Shown here one piece after another: positions 8,930 through 16,729 of a DNA stretch of 64,000 bases (positions are counted from its first letter, which is position 1; the number at the start of each line of letters is the position of its first letter). The DNA is taken from NCBI GenBank assembly GCA_029213065.1, contig JARGPH010000019.1, positions 51,926-115,925 on the forward strand, in the 5' to 3' direction. Under the pieces are notes generated by a model, which was given only the letters and a program-made list of their open reading frames with translations, searched no databases and was not told the DNA's origin. A program made the translations under genes and the position numbers. Source of the stretch: Verrucomicrobiales bacterium. Its GTDB lineage: Bacteria > Verrucomicrobiota > Verrucomicrobiia > Verrucomicrobiales > DEV007.

Positions 8930-9633
8930 ACGCCAAGATTGTTTTTCAGTTCTTCCAGTTCAGATCGAAGTGATAACACCTCCGCTTTCAAGCTGGCGAT
9001 CTCTTCTTCCACGTCTTCGCGCCAAGAGGGTGAGGCAACCGCCTGCGGCTGAACCGCGGAAGAGGCAGGAGCGGAAAGCTCCACTTCTCCGCACAGCAAG
9101 TGAACGTAGGTCGCAACCCGGCGTCCCCCTCCGGCGGGAATGTGTCGCACCAATGGAGCGGGCTGAAACTCAGCAAGCTGGTCGAGTACAGCCTGAGTGC
9201 GCTCAATATCGGCGAAGGGATGAAGACGCTCCGTTCGGGTGCGGATCTCACCGACGGTCTGCTGGCCACGCAAAAGGAGGACACAGATAATCGCCCGCTG
9301 ACCATCGGTCAGGTAGGGAAACTTGTTCTCAATCGTGTGCTTGTATTTGGGAACCCGGGCACCGGCCTGACGGAGCAATACCGCCAGCTTCTTCAATCGC
9401 AATCCTTCGAGTGTTTCCTCGACGACGTCCGTCCCGAAATCCACGACCGGATCCCGGTTGCTGGACTGGTTGCAGGCGGAGTGGAGACTGTTCAGCGTCA
9501 GTGGATAGTGATCAGGAGTCGTCGTTTCCTTCTCGATGAGACAACCGAGAACGCGAGCTTCCTCAAACGTAAGCATCGGCTCTTTGCCAACCGCTTCGTT
9601 TCCCTCTTCAATAGTGTCAGTTTCTTCAGACAT
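8926..9633 (-). CDS. yceH: YceH/UPF0502 (DUF480) family protein
   Basis: 235 residues with the family signature LTFEEARVLGCLIEKETTTP, then DHYPLTLNSLHSACNQSSNR and DGQRAIICVLLLRGQQTVGE. The family folds as two winged-helix domains and is presumed to bind nucleic acid or a partner protein; its cellular role is not established. The last 40 residues look like a coiled coil (WREDVEEEIASLKAEVLSLR). It sits in a tight minus-strand group: 2 bases downstream of the GlcD-like gene, and overlapping the esterase start by 4 bases. Confidence 0.92.
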   Translation of the reverse strand: MSEETDTIEEGNEAVGKEPMLTFEEARVLGCLIEKETTTPDHYPLTLNSLHSACNQSSNRDPVVDFGTDVVEETLEGLRLKKLAVLLRQAGARVPKYKHTIENKFPYLTDGQRAIICVLLLRGQQTVGEIRTRTERLHPFADIERTQAVLDQLAEFQPAPLVRHIPAGGGRRVATYVHLLCGEVELSAPASSAVQPQAVASPSWREDVEEEIASLKAEVLSLRSELEELKNNLGV

Positions 9634-9635
9634 GA

Positions 9636-11036
9636 TTATTCAATAAATTTGCCGGGATTTAGAATTCCGTTAGGATCCAGAGTCGCTTTCAACATGCGAT
9701 GAACGTCGTTCGCGACCGGAGTCACCGCATCTTTAAACCAGCGTTTCTTCGCAAGACCAACCCCATGTTCGCCCGTTATTTTCCCGTCATTCTCTATGAT
9801 CCATTTAAAAAGCACATCGAGCGCCTCGTCTGCTTTTTCGCGAGCAGCCTCGTCGGTGTCGTAATCCTCAACCATGAGGTTGGTGTGGATATTTCCATCC
9901 CCGGCATGACCGAAGCAGGCAACCGGGATGCCGGTATCCGCTTCCAGCTTCCTCGCAAACTGCACCAGCTCGACAAGCTTGGAGCGGGGCACGACAATAT
10001 CCTCGTTCAACTTGGTCAAACCCGTTGCCCGGAGGGAATAGGAAAATTCACGACGCAGGGTCCAAATTGCCTCGCAAGCAGCTTTGTCCTTCGCCTCTTC
10101 GACCGAAATCGCACCGAGAGAAGTAACCAGATCTTTCAAGGCGCTCAAATCCTTAAGCACGGTCTCCTTCCGACCATCGAGCTCAACAATGAGATGAGCA
10201 TTGCCATCCGGAAGCGTCTCCGGCCCGAGATAATTCCGCGCGGCACGCAAGGTGAATCCGTCAGTGATTTCAAGACCGGACGGCTGCCAGCCCGAATTCA
10301 GAATCGTCTGCACCGCCTCCGCCGCCTCTTCGAACTCGCCAAATGTTGCCGTCAGCATCGCTCTCGCCTCCGGATGAGGAATCAATCGCAAGGTCGCTTT
10401 CGTCACGACCCCTAACAAACCTTCAGAGCCGACAAACATTCCAATGAGATCGAGCCCTGTCTTGTTTTTGTGGCAACGCCCGCCCGTTTCCAGAATCTCG
10501 CCATTCGGCAAGACCACTTCGAGCCCGAGAATGTAGTGCCTCGTCACGCCGTATTTCACACATCGGGGACCGCCTGCATTCGTCGCGATTGTTCCTCCCA
10601 CGGAGCACTCTTTCAAACTCGCCGGATCCGGTGGATAATACCAGCCCTGCTCACGAACCGCTTCCTGGAGATCATTTAAAATAACCCCGGGTTCGATCAC
10701 GGCAACACCATCAGCGGGATTGATTTCCAGAATGCGATCCATCTTCCTGACCGACAGCAAAATGCCGCCCTTAACCGGAACGCAGCCGCCAACATAACCA
10801 ACGCCTGCTCCACGCGTCGTCACGGGAATCTTATGCTCATTGGCGTAGCGCAGCGTCGCGGCAACCTCGTCCCGCGATTCCGCCTGCACCACCGCCTCCG
10901 GCATCGCTGAAGCGTGCCAACGATCAACACCGAATTCCGCCCGCACCGCCTCGGCGGAGGATACGCGGCATTCGGGCAGAGCTTGAATCAATCCGGCCAG
11001 CCAGACAGGTGAATTTACTTCGTTAAGAGACTCCAT
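9636..11036 (-). CDS. FAD-linked oxidase, GlcD/D-lactate dehydrogenase family
   Basis: 466 residues. The N-terminal PCMH-type FAD-binding domain shows VTTRGAGVGYVGGCVPVKGG and SVGGTIATNAGGPRCVKYG; the C-terminal cap domain shows CFGHAGDGNIHTNLMVED and ITGEHGVGLAKKRW. These are hallmarks of glycolate oxidase subunit GlcD and D-lactate/2-hydroxyacid dehydrogenases, which oxidise a 2-hydroxyacid and pass electrons to the respiratory chain. No glcE or glcF neighbours are present, so a single-subunit D-2-hydroxyacid dehydrogenase is more likely than a glycolate oxidase complex. The start overlaps the upstream diacylglycerol-kinase-like gene by 22 bases. Confidence 0.92.
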   Translation of the reverse strand: MESLNEVNSPVWLAGLIQALPECRVSSAEAVRAEFGVDRWHASAMPEAVVQAESRDEVAATLRYANEHKIPVTTRGAGVGYVGGCVPVKGGILLSVRKMDRILEINPADGVAVIEPGVILNDLQEAVREQGWYYPPDPASLKECSVGGTIATNAGGPRCVKYGVTRHYILGLEVVLPNGEILETGGRCHKNKTGLDLIGMFVGSEGLLGVVTKATLRLIPHPEARAMLTATFGEFEEAAEAVQTILNSGWQPSGLEITDGFTLRAARNYLGPETLPDGNAHLIVELDGRKETVLKDLSALKDLVTSLGAISVEEAKDKAACEAIWTLRREFSYSLRATGLTKLNEDIVVPRSKLVELVQFARKLEADTGIPVACFGHAGDGNIHTNLMVEDYDTDEAAREKADEALDVLFKWIIENDGKITGEHGVGLAKKRWFKDAVTPVANDVHRMLKATLDPNGILNPGKFIE

Positions 11037-11395
11037 ATTTTGGGGATAAAAATGATAGCGGCAACCGTGGCCGCCGCAAGAGATGCAACGAGAACAGCTC
11101 CGGCACTCGCGTCTTTTGCTTTGCCGATTCCCGGATCCACTTCCGGATGAACGGTGTCTGCAAGGTATTCAAGAGCCGAATTCAAAATCTCAGCGAAAAG
11201 GACGAACCCCACGCACAGTGTCAGAGCAATCCATTCCACCGCACTCACTTCAAAGAAGCACCCGAACACTATCACTGGCACCAAACAAGCCAGATGAACA
11301 CGAAAATTAAATTCGGATTTTGCCACTGAAACAATCCCTCTCCAGGCATCTCTGAATGTCTGCAGTCCCCGATGCCGCCCGTCTCTCTCTTTCAT
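11015..11395 (-). CDS. dgkA: DgkA-family membrane lipid kinase (undecaprenol or diacylglycerol kinase)
   Basis: 126 residues with about three membrane helices. The catalytic region reads EILNSALEYLADTVHPE followed by IGKAKDASAGAVLVASL, the conserved Glu, Lys-Asp and Ala-Gly elements of prokaryotic diacylglycerol kinases. Members phosphorylate diacylglycerol (Gram-negative type) or undecaprenol (Gram-positive type) using ATP at the cytoplasmic membrane; the sequence alone does not settle which. It is first in the minus-strand group that continues into the GlcD-like, YceH and esterase genes. Confidence 0.93.
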   Translation of the reverse strand: MKERDGRHRGLQTFRDAWRGIVSVAKSEFNFRVHLACLVPVIVFGCFFEVSAVEWIALTLCVGFVLFAEILNSALEYLADTVHPEVDPGIGKAKDASAGAVLVASLAAATVAAIIFIPKIWSLLTK

Positions 11396-11462
11396 AAATG
11401 TTTGGCGAAGAAGTAAATTCAGCTACACTTCTGTTTTTCCCTGAACAATCTGTGATTTCATC

Positions 11463-12461
11463 ATGAGTAAAACAACCCCAAAGAAGAAAACCGCCCGTCG
11501 TCCCAGCCCCAAGAAAATCGGATTCGTTGGAGTCGGCAGAATGGGAGCCAACATGGCCCGTCATCTCAATGACCTCAATTACAATGTGACGGCTGTTTTT
11601 GATGTTTATCGCCCCGCCGCAAATGAGCTCGCCGAGGAACTTGGCGCTACCGCTTACACAAAACTCGCCGATGTCACAGCCAATGCCGACATTATTTTCA
11701 CTGTGGTGACCGATGACGCGGCGATGAAGAAGATTTTCCTTGGGAAGAAAGATTCGCTCTTCACCGCCGCCGCCGGAAAAACCTTCATCAACTGCGCCAC
11801 TCTCAGTCCTGAAATGCAAAAAACCATCGCAACCGGTTCGAAGCGTCGCAAAGCCGATTGCATTGAGGCCTGCATGGCGAGCAGCATCAGCCACGCCCGA
11901 AACGGTGAACTATACCTCATGATCGGAGCCGATGACGATGTCTTCAAAAAGAACAGGAAGCTCCTCGAGAACCTCAGCCTGAACCTTCGCCACATCGGAA
12001 AAGTCGGCAAAGCAGCCGAAGTCAAAGCTCTCGTGAACATGGTAATGAACATCAATACCGCCGGCCTCGCCGAAGGACTCGGCCTCGCCAAATCACTTGG
12101 ACACGATCTCAAAATGATTTGTGAAGTGTTCTCTCAAACCGGAGCCAATTCCCGTGTCCTCGAAACCGACGCCGACGACATGATCGATCGCGATCACGAA
12201 TGCTGGTTCTCCGCTTCGCATGCGGCCAAAGATTCCGGTATCGCAGGAAGCCTTGCCAAATCGAAGAAACTCAATCTTCCGCTCAATGAAGCAACGACCG
12301 AACAGTACAAGCGCATGATCGCCCTTGATCTCGGAGAGCTCGACAAGTCGGGCATCGCCGAACTGACTTTCCCCGGTCGTGCAGGCACGAAAAAGAAGAC
12401 CGCGAAGCGCAAGTCGACGGCTAAGAAGAAGACGGCTAAGAAAAAAGCGGCGAAAAAGTAG
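11463..12461 (+). CDS. NAD(P)-dependent beta-hydroxyacid dehydrogenase-like protein with lysine-rich ends
   Basis: 332 residues. Residues 18-300 form a 3-hydroxyisobutyrate/glyoxylate-reductase-type enzyme: Rossmann loop GFVGVGRMGANMARHL, the substrate loop around NCATLSPEMQ, and the catalytic Lys region GKAAEVKALVNMVMNI. Such enzymes reduce small aldehyde acids such as succinic or tartronate semialdehyde. Unusually, both ends are basic: residues 4-17 contain TPKKKTARRPSPKK and the last 24 residues are nearly all Lys, Ala and Thr (KKKTAKKKAAKK at the end). Such tails resemble histone-H1-like tails and could bind nucleic acid or polyphosphate; that is inference. An intrinsic terminator follows. 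Confidence 0.9.
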   Translation: MSKTTPKKKTARRPSPKKIGFVGVGRMGANMARHLNDLNYNVTAVFDVYRPAANELAEELGATAYTKLADVTANADIIFTVVTDDAAMKKIFLGKKDSLFTAAAGKTFINCATLSPEMQKTIATGSKRRKADCIEACMASSISHARNGELYLMIGADDDVFKKNRKLLENLSLNLRHIGKVGKAAEVKALVNMVMNINTAGLAEGLGLAKSLGHDLKMICEVFSQTGANSRVLETDADDMIDRDHECWFSASHAAKDSGIAGSLAKSKKLNLPLNEATTEQYKRMIALDLGELDKSGIAELTFPGRAGTKKKTAKRKSTAKKKTAKKKAAKK

Positions 12462-12490
12462 GTGGTTTCACCTCCCTTTAAACTCATCCG

Positions 12491-12520
12491 AAAGAGCGTG
12501 CCCCGGCACGCTCTTTTTTT
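12491..12520 (+). terminator. Intrinsic terminator of the lysine-tailed dehydrogenase gene
   Basis: A 12-bp perfect stem (AAAGAGCGTGCC / GGCACGCTCTTT) with a CC centre runs into seven T. It begins 29 bases after the stop, and its T-run reaches the stop codon of the convergent MscS-type gene at 12519. Confidence 0.9.
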
Positions 12521-15500
12521 AGTCCCCCAATGTCTTTCCCTCCCCCCCGGCGGACGGCTCAGCCACGAGCTGCGGGAGGCCCGAGCGAATGTGAATATCC
12601 TGCTGAGGAAAGGCAATCTCGATTCCGGCCTCGCGAAAACGCCTGTCGACCTCGAAATGAAGCCGGCTCTCGGTTGTAACCAGATCCTCGACCGCCCCCA
12701 CCTGGGCTCTTAATTCAAAATTCAAGGTGCTGTCCCCAAAAGCGGTAAAGAGAACCCGCGGCTCGGGATTATCGAGAACCGCCTCATCTTCAGCAGCAAC
12801 GTCATACAATATCTGCTGAGCTCGCTCCGTATCGGACCCGTAAGCAATGCCCACGAGCACCTCAACACGCAGAACCGAATCGCTCAGGGTCCAGTTGACG
12901 AGCTGCCCTGTAATGAACTCCTTGTTCGGGACAACCAACTCACGGTGATTGAACTGACGAATCGTAGTCGCCCGAATGCGAATCTGCGTCACTTTCCCTG
13001 ACACATCCCCCACCGTGACGGTATCACCTATCCGGATCGGCTTTTCGAAAAGGAGGATCAGACCCGCGACAAAATTGGCAAAAATCTCCTGCAATCCGAA
13101 GCCGATCCCCACGGTGACCGCAGCAGCCAGCCACTGAACCTTTCCCCAGGTAATATCAATCCAGGCAAAGGCAATGAGGATGCCGACAAACATTATCAGA
13201 TACCGGATCGTCGTCGTAATCGCAAAGCTGTTCCCCGCATCAATTCTCAAGTGCCTCGAAAAGACGAGCGCTATCAATCCCGGAATATTATTCGCCGCCA
13301 CAAAGGTCAAAACGAGCGTCAGCATCGCGAAGAGCAAGTCCTGAAGGGAGACGATACCATTGTCGATTTTACTGATTTCCACGGACTCCAGTGTTTTCGA
13401 ATCCGCTCCCCCGGAAAGTGAGGTAACCGATTCAAGAGGATTAACCGCCGTCTGCACTTGAGGCGGAGAGCTATCCTTCCAGAGCGTCACGCTATCAAGC
13501 ACCGCCAGCGCAGGAAGCGAGGAGAGCCAGACGCCCCATAACCCGAAGACTGCAAAAGTAATCCCCGCAGCTCGAACCAGCCGAAGAGTCTGCTCCTCGA
13601 TCTTGACAACCTCTTCCTTCTCGTGACTTTCCTCCCCCTCTTCCTGGAGAGATGAAACCGATGGAATCTCCCTTCGTGAAGCTACCATCCGCCTGCGGGA
13701 CACCAATATCCAGCGGTGCAGGAGTGCGGTGAGGAAGAGGACCGTGACGATGATTAACACCGAAAGCAGAATCTGAACCCGCAGCTGTTGCACCGAGGCA
13801 TAGAATCCACTCGCGGCCCCGATGATGAGCAGAGCAGGCAGGAAAAGCCCTAACAAAAAACAAATCCAGGCCAGCCTTTCACTTGGCTCACCATGCAGAC
13901 GAATCAATCCCCGGGCAGGATTCAAAATCCGGATGAAAAATATCATCGGACAGGCAACGAGCAAAATGAAGAATATCCGCCCGGCCGAATCCAGTGACGG
14001 AGAATCCACCGGCAGCGCGTTGGCGAGGAAGATCAGTGGAGGAATCACAAACACTATCCATTTTAAATTGCGGCGCAGCAGCGATACCCGATCCTCCGAA
14101 ACCCCGATATGCTTGACGAGAATTCCATCGGGCAGGGTCAGGGCCAGAAAGTACAACGACAGAGTCAAAAAGGCGCTCAAGGTGCGAAGTCCCTCAACCA
14201 CCCCGGCCGAGGTTTCTCCGGCACGACTGAAGATAAACCAGCTCAAAAACGGTATCGGCATGGCGATGAGCAACGTCATCAGCAGCGCTATCAGTGTCGG
14301 CCGAATAAAGTGGCAGCTCCGCCGCTCCGCTATCCTCCCCTGCTCAGCAAGAATACGGTGATGAACCGGCAGGCGGTAACACAGCAATCCGAATATCGTA
14401 ATCGCCACGATGGGCATTACCGGAGCCCCAATCATTCGATTCCACAGCCCCTCAAGAGGTCTCGTTTTCAGCATCGTAGCAATCGCCTGCCGCTCTTCAT
14501 TAATATCACTCAGGGCAATCGGAGCGCTGCTCTGAATCCAGAGTAGACGCTCGTCGATGTATTCGGCGAACTGCTCCGTCTCGAGAGAAAGACCACGCAA
14601 TTCCGCTGCGATCTCGGAAAGCGTATTCAAGTAGTCGCGACTGTCCTTGTTGATCGTTCGCAACTGGTCAATGAGGCGGGTCCTCGCGGCTTCAGCGGCT
14701 CCACCACTCTCATCCTCTTCAATCGCGATCCGGGTTAAATCAGATTCACGCTCGAAGAGATCCAGCTGGACCTGAGCTGCGTTCCTCAGGGACTCGCGCA
14801 ATTGATTTCGCAGCGCAGTCGGCGACGGCAGATCTTTCCGCTGGCTTCGCAGCAACCTCCCCGTTGTGGAATCGATCGGTAACTTTGCGTCACGAAGCAG
14901 ATTCACACGACGCTGTGCATTCGCATACTGCTCGCTAACCGCCTGACGCAGAATCGTGAGCGCAGCGAGCCTGTCCTTCGTCTCAATCAGATCCTGAGTG
15001 AGCACGCGACTCTCTTCAGCGAGCCTGGCGGTCTCTTTCGCGATTGCTTCGGCCTTCGGATCATTTTTGACCGTTTTTACATTCTCCTTTGCAGATTCTT
15101 CCGCCTCTTTGGCATCAGCGATCCGCTCATTGTCGACCAGCGCCTGCCAGGCGGTATTTGACAATTCCAGGGCCGCAGAACGCTTTCCCAGATAGACACC
15201 ATTTGCAGCGAAAAGCCCTGCCGCAGCGCGGTAATACGCCCTTTCAGCCTGCAGGGTCGCGATCTTTTGGTCCACCAATTCATCCGATTCCGCTGCCGGC
15301 CCGTTTTCGACTGAATCTTTCGCCCTGTTCGAATTCAGAGCCTCGATCAGCTGAGGAATCTCGTTCATTCGATCGAGACGGCGCTGTTCCTCATCACGAT
15401 GGGCCTGCAAATCGACTCGCACCTTATCGAGGCTCGCCTTTACCAACGCGGCACGCTCCCTCAAGGTCGATTTTTCGATAGCGGTCGAAGTATCCGGCAT

Positions 15501-15806
15501 CCCCTCGCCTTCAAGCAGTGTGGAAGCACCCGCGAGCTTCTCGGTAGCGGAGGCAACAGCCTTCGTCTTCTCCTTGAAACCGGCTTCAATCTTCTTCTCG
15601 GCCTCGATCGCCTCTTTGACGGACGGTTTCGCAGTGTCCTCCGCAGCCGGTTTCTCCGGAGGAGCGGGAGCCGCAGCTTCCTGGGATAACAGAGTCCCGC
15701 CAAATCCACCTGAAACAGTTAGAGCAAGAACAAGAAGGAAGGGACGGATCATCGGGGGAGAGAAACTAATCAGGATACGAAACATACCTCCTTCCCAATC
15801 GCCCAC
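12519..15806 (-). CDS. Large MscS-family mechanosensitive channel (MscK/MscM-like)
   Basis: Up to 1095 residues. After a signal peptide comes a long periplasmic coiled-coil region (to about residue 450) rich in Glu, Ala, Leu and Arg, then several membrane helices, and a C-terminal MscS core: VQWLAAAVTVGIGFGLQEIFANFVAGLILL pore region, FEKPIRIGDTVTVGDVSG beta domain and VVPNKEFITGQLVNW. This layout matches MscK/YbiO/YjeP-type osmotic safety valves that release solutes under hypo-osmotic shock. The start is uncertain: the longest form begins at a GTG (15806), MFRILIS starts at 15785, and MIRPFLLVLALTVSGG at 15752 gives the best signal peptide. Confidence 0.92.
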   Translation of the reverse strand: MGDWEGGMFRILISFSPPMIRPFLLVLALTVSGGFGGTLLSQEAAAPAPPEKPAAEDTAKPSVKEAIEAEKKIEAGFKEKTKAVASATEKLAGASTLLEGEGMPDTSTAIEKSTLRERAALVKASLDKVRVDLQAHRDEEQRRLDRMNEIPQLIEALNSNRAKDSVENGPAAESDELVDQKIATLQAERAYYRAAAGLFAANGVYLGKRSAALELSNTAWQALVDNERIADAKEAEESAKENVKTVKNDPKAEAIAKETARLAEESRVLTQDLIETKDRLAALTILRQAVSEQYANAQRRVNLLRDAKLPIDSTTGRLLRSQRKDLPSPTALRNQLRESLRNAAQVQLDLFERESDLTRIAIEEDESGGAAEAARTRLIDQLRTINKDSRDYLNTLSEIAAELRGLSLETEQFAEYIDERLLWIQSSAPIALSDINEERQAIATMLKTRPLEGLWNRMIGAPVMPIVAITIFGLLCYRLPVHHRILAEQGRIAERRSCHFIRPTLIALLMTLLIAMPIPFLSWFIFSRAGETSAGVVEGLRTLSAFLTLSLYFLALTLPDGILVKHIGVSEDRVSLLRRNLKWIVFVIPPLIFLANALPVDSPSLDSAGRIFFILLVACPMIFFIRILNPARGLIRLHGEPSERLAWICFLLGLFLPALLIIGAASGFYASVQQLRVQILLSVLIIVTVLFLTALLHRWILVSRRRMVASRREIPSVSSLQEEGEESHEKEEVVKIEEQTLRLVRAAGITFAVFGLWGVWLSSLPALAVLDSVTLWKDSSPPQVQTAVNPLESVTSLSGGADSKTLESVEISKIDNGIVSLQDLLFAMLTLVLTFVAANNIPGLIALVFSRHLRIDAGNSFAITTTIRYLIMFVGILIAFAWIDITWGKVQWLAAAVTVGIGFGLQEIFANFVAGLILLFEKPIRIGDTVTVGDVSGKVTQIRIRATTIRQFNHRELVVPNKEFITGQLVNWTLSDSVLRVEVLVGIAYGSDTERAQQILYDVAAEDEAVLDNPEPRVLFTAFGDSTLNFELRAQVGAVEDLVTTESRLHFEVDRRFREAGIEIAFPQQDIHIRSGLPQLVAEPSAGGEGKTLGD

Positions 15807-15912
15807 CGAGCCGGAAAATCAAAAATTAAAATGGTGGCCCGCCTGCACCCACTGCGAAGCGGTAAAAGGCCGATTGAAAACCGTTTCGACAAATTCAATC
15901 GAGAGCAATCCG

Positions 15913-16542
15913 CTATTTTGCCCCCATCTTCGCCATCTCCTTTATCATGATTTTACCCATTTCCTCTCGAGGAATATCGGGGTTCTTCTCACGAAATTCG
16001 CGCATCTTATCAAACAATTTTCCTCGTTGTTCTTCACTGAGTTGCCCCATTTTCTCCCTTATCTCAGAAGGAGGACCGCGTCGACCGTCGCCATCACCGC
16101 GACCCTTTCTCCCGCGGGACTCAGATTCCTCAACCGGAGGACCGCCGCCGGGACGCGTCTGGCCGGGCTTGAGCTGCAATTCTGAATAGCGAATCGTGAC
16201 CACCTCACCGCCTTCGACGGACACTTTGGCAGCCACTTTTTCAAGATCGGGGTCACTCTTCAACTCAACCATCTTCCAACCCTGTGAATTGAGCTGACTG
16301 GAAACGACAAAGGTTTCGTTGGTCTCTTTGTTCAACAGCGTCGCGACCTGCTCGTTATTCACCTCAGCCACGCCGGTGAGAATAAGGGAATCACTGAGAT
16401 TGAGACTGCGAAAGAAAGGCGACTGCGCTTGCACCTCCGTAAAATCCGACGCCTCCACGATCTGAGGCAGGAAGGAATCCACCTCCTCCTGAGCCTGAAG
16501 CAAACCGGCAAAAGTTAGAGTGATAATGAGGATGCCTTTCAT
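15913..16542 (-). CDS. Secreted protein of unknown function with charged C-terminus
   Basis: 209 residues with a signal peptide (MKGILIITLTFAGLLQAQ). The middle, residues 30-130, looks like two small beta domains (LNLSDSLILTGVAEVNNEQV and VSVEGGEVVTIRYSELQLKP). A Gly/Arg/Pro-rich linker leads to a helical tail (LSEEQRGKLFDKMREFREKN). The tail resembles the Spy/CpxP-like LTxEQRxK pattern of periplasmic helical proteins, but only weakly. I do not recognise the family. It lies between the MscS-type gene (106 bases downstream) and the AAA gene (187 bases upstream) on the same strand. Confidence 0.75.
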   Translation of the reverse strand: MKGILIITLTFAGLLQAQEEVDSFLPQIVEASDFTEVQAQSPFFRSLNLSDSLILTGVAEVNNEQVATLLNKETNETFVVSSQLNSQGWKMVELKSDPDLEKVAAKVSVEGGEVVTIRYSELQLKPGQTRPGGGPPVEESESRGRKGRGDGDGRRGPPSEIREKMGQLSEEQRGKLFDKMREFREKNPDIPREEMGKIMIKEMAKMGAK

Positions 16543-16605
16543 TCGGGGGATAGAACTCCGGTGCCGCTTAAAAGTTTCAAAGAGAGATCGAAATCGAGGA
16601 ACTCC

Positions 16606-16723
16606 AAACCGCTCATGAACGCTAATTTGCGCTGATAAAACGGATAGGCTGCGATTGCTTTAGCTACTGTTTTCGGACCTCCTTTTTCCGGATCAGCACT
16701 TATCAGCGCCCGTCAGCGGTTCC
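16606..16723. repeat. Diverged inverted repeat pair (REP-like element) in an intergenic gap
   Basis: In the 187-base gap between the secreted-protein and AAA genes, the segment 16606-16643 (AACCGCT..CGCT..T.GCGCTGAT core) is matched by the reverse complement of 16688-16723 with several mismatches. The arms are rich in the CGCTGAT word. The pair could fold into a long imperfect hairpin and resembles mobile palindromic intergenic repeats. No other copy was noticed in the window. Confidence 0.5.
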
Positions 16724-16729
16724 CCGTCC

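Noticed and set aside
16543..16729. Possible tRNA or small RNA gene in the gap before the AAA gene
   Set aside because: No cloverleaf, anticodon or CCA end is seen; the gap is better explained by the inverted repeat pair.
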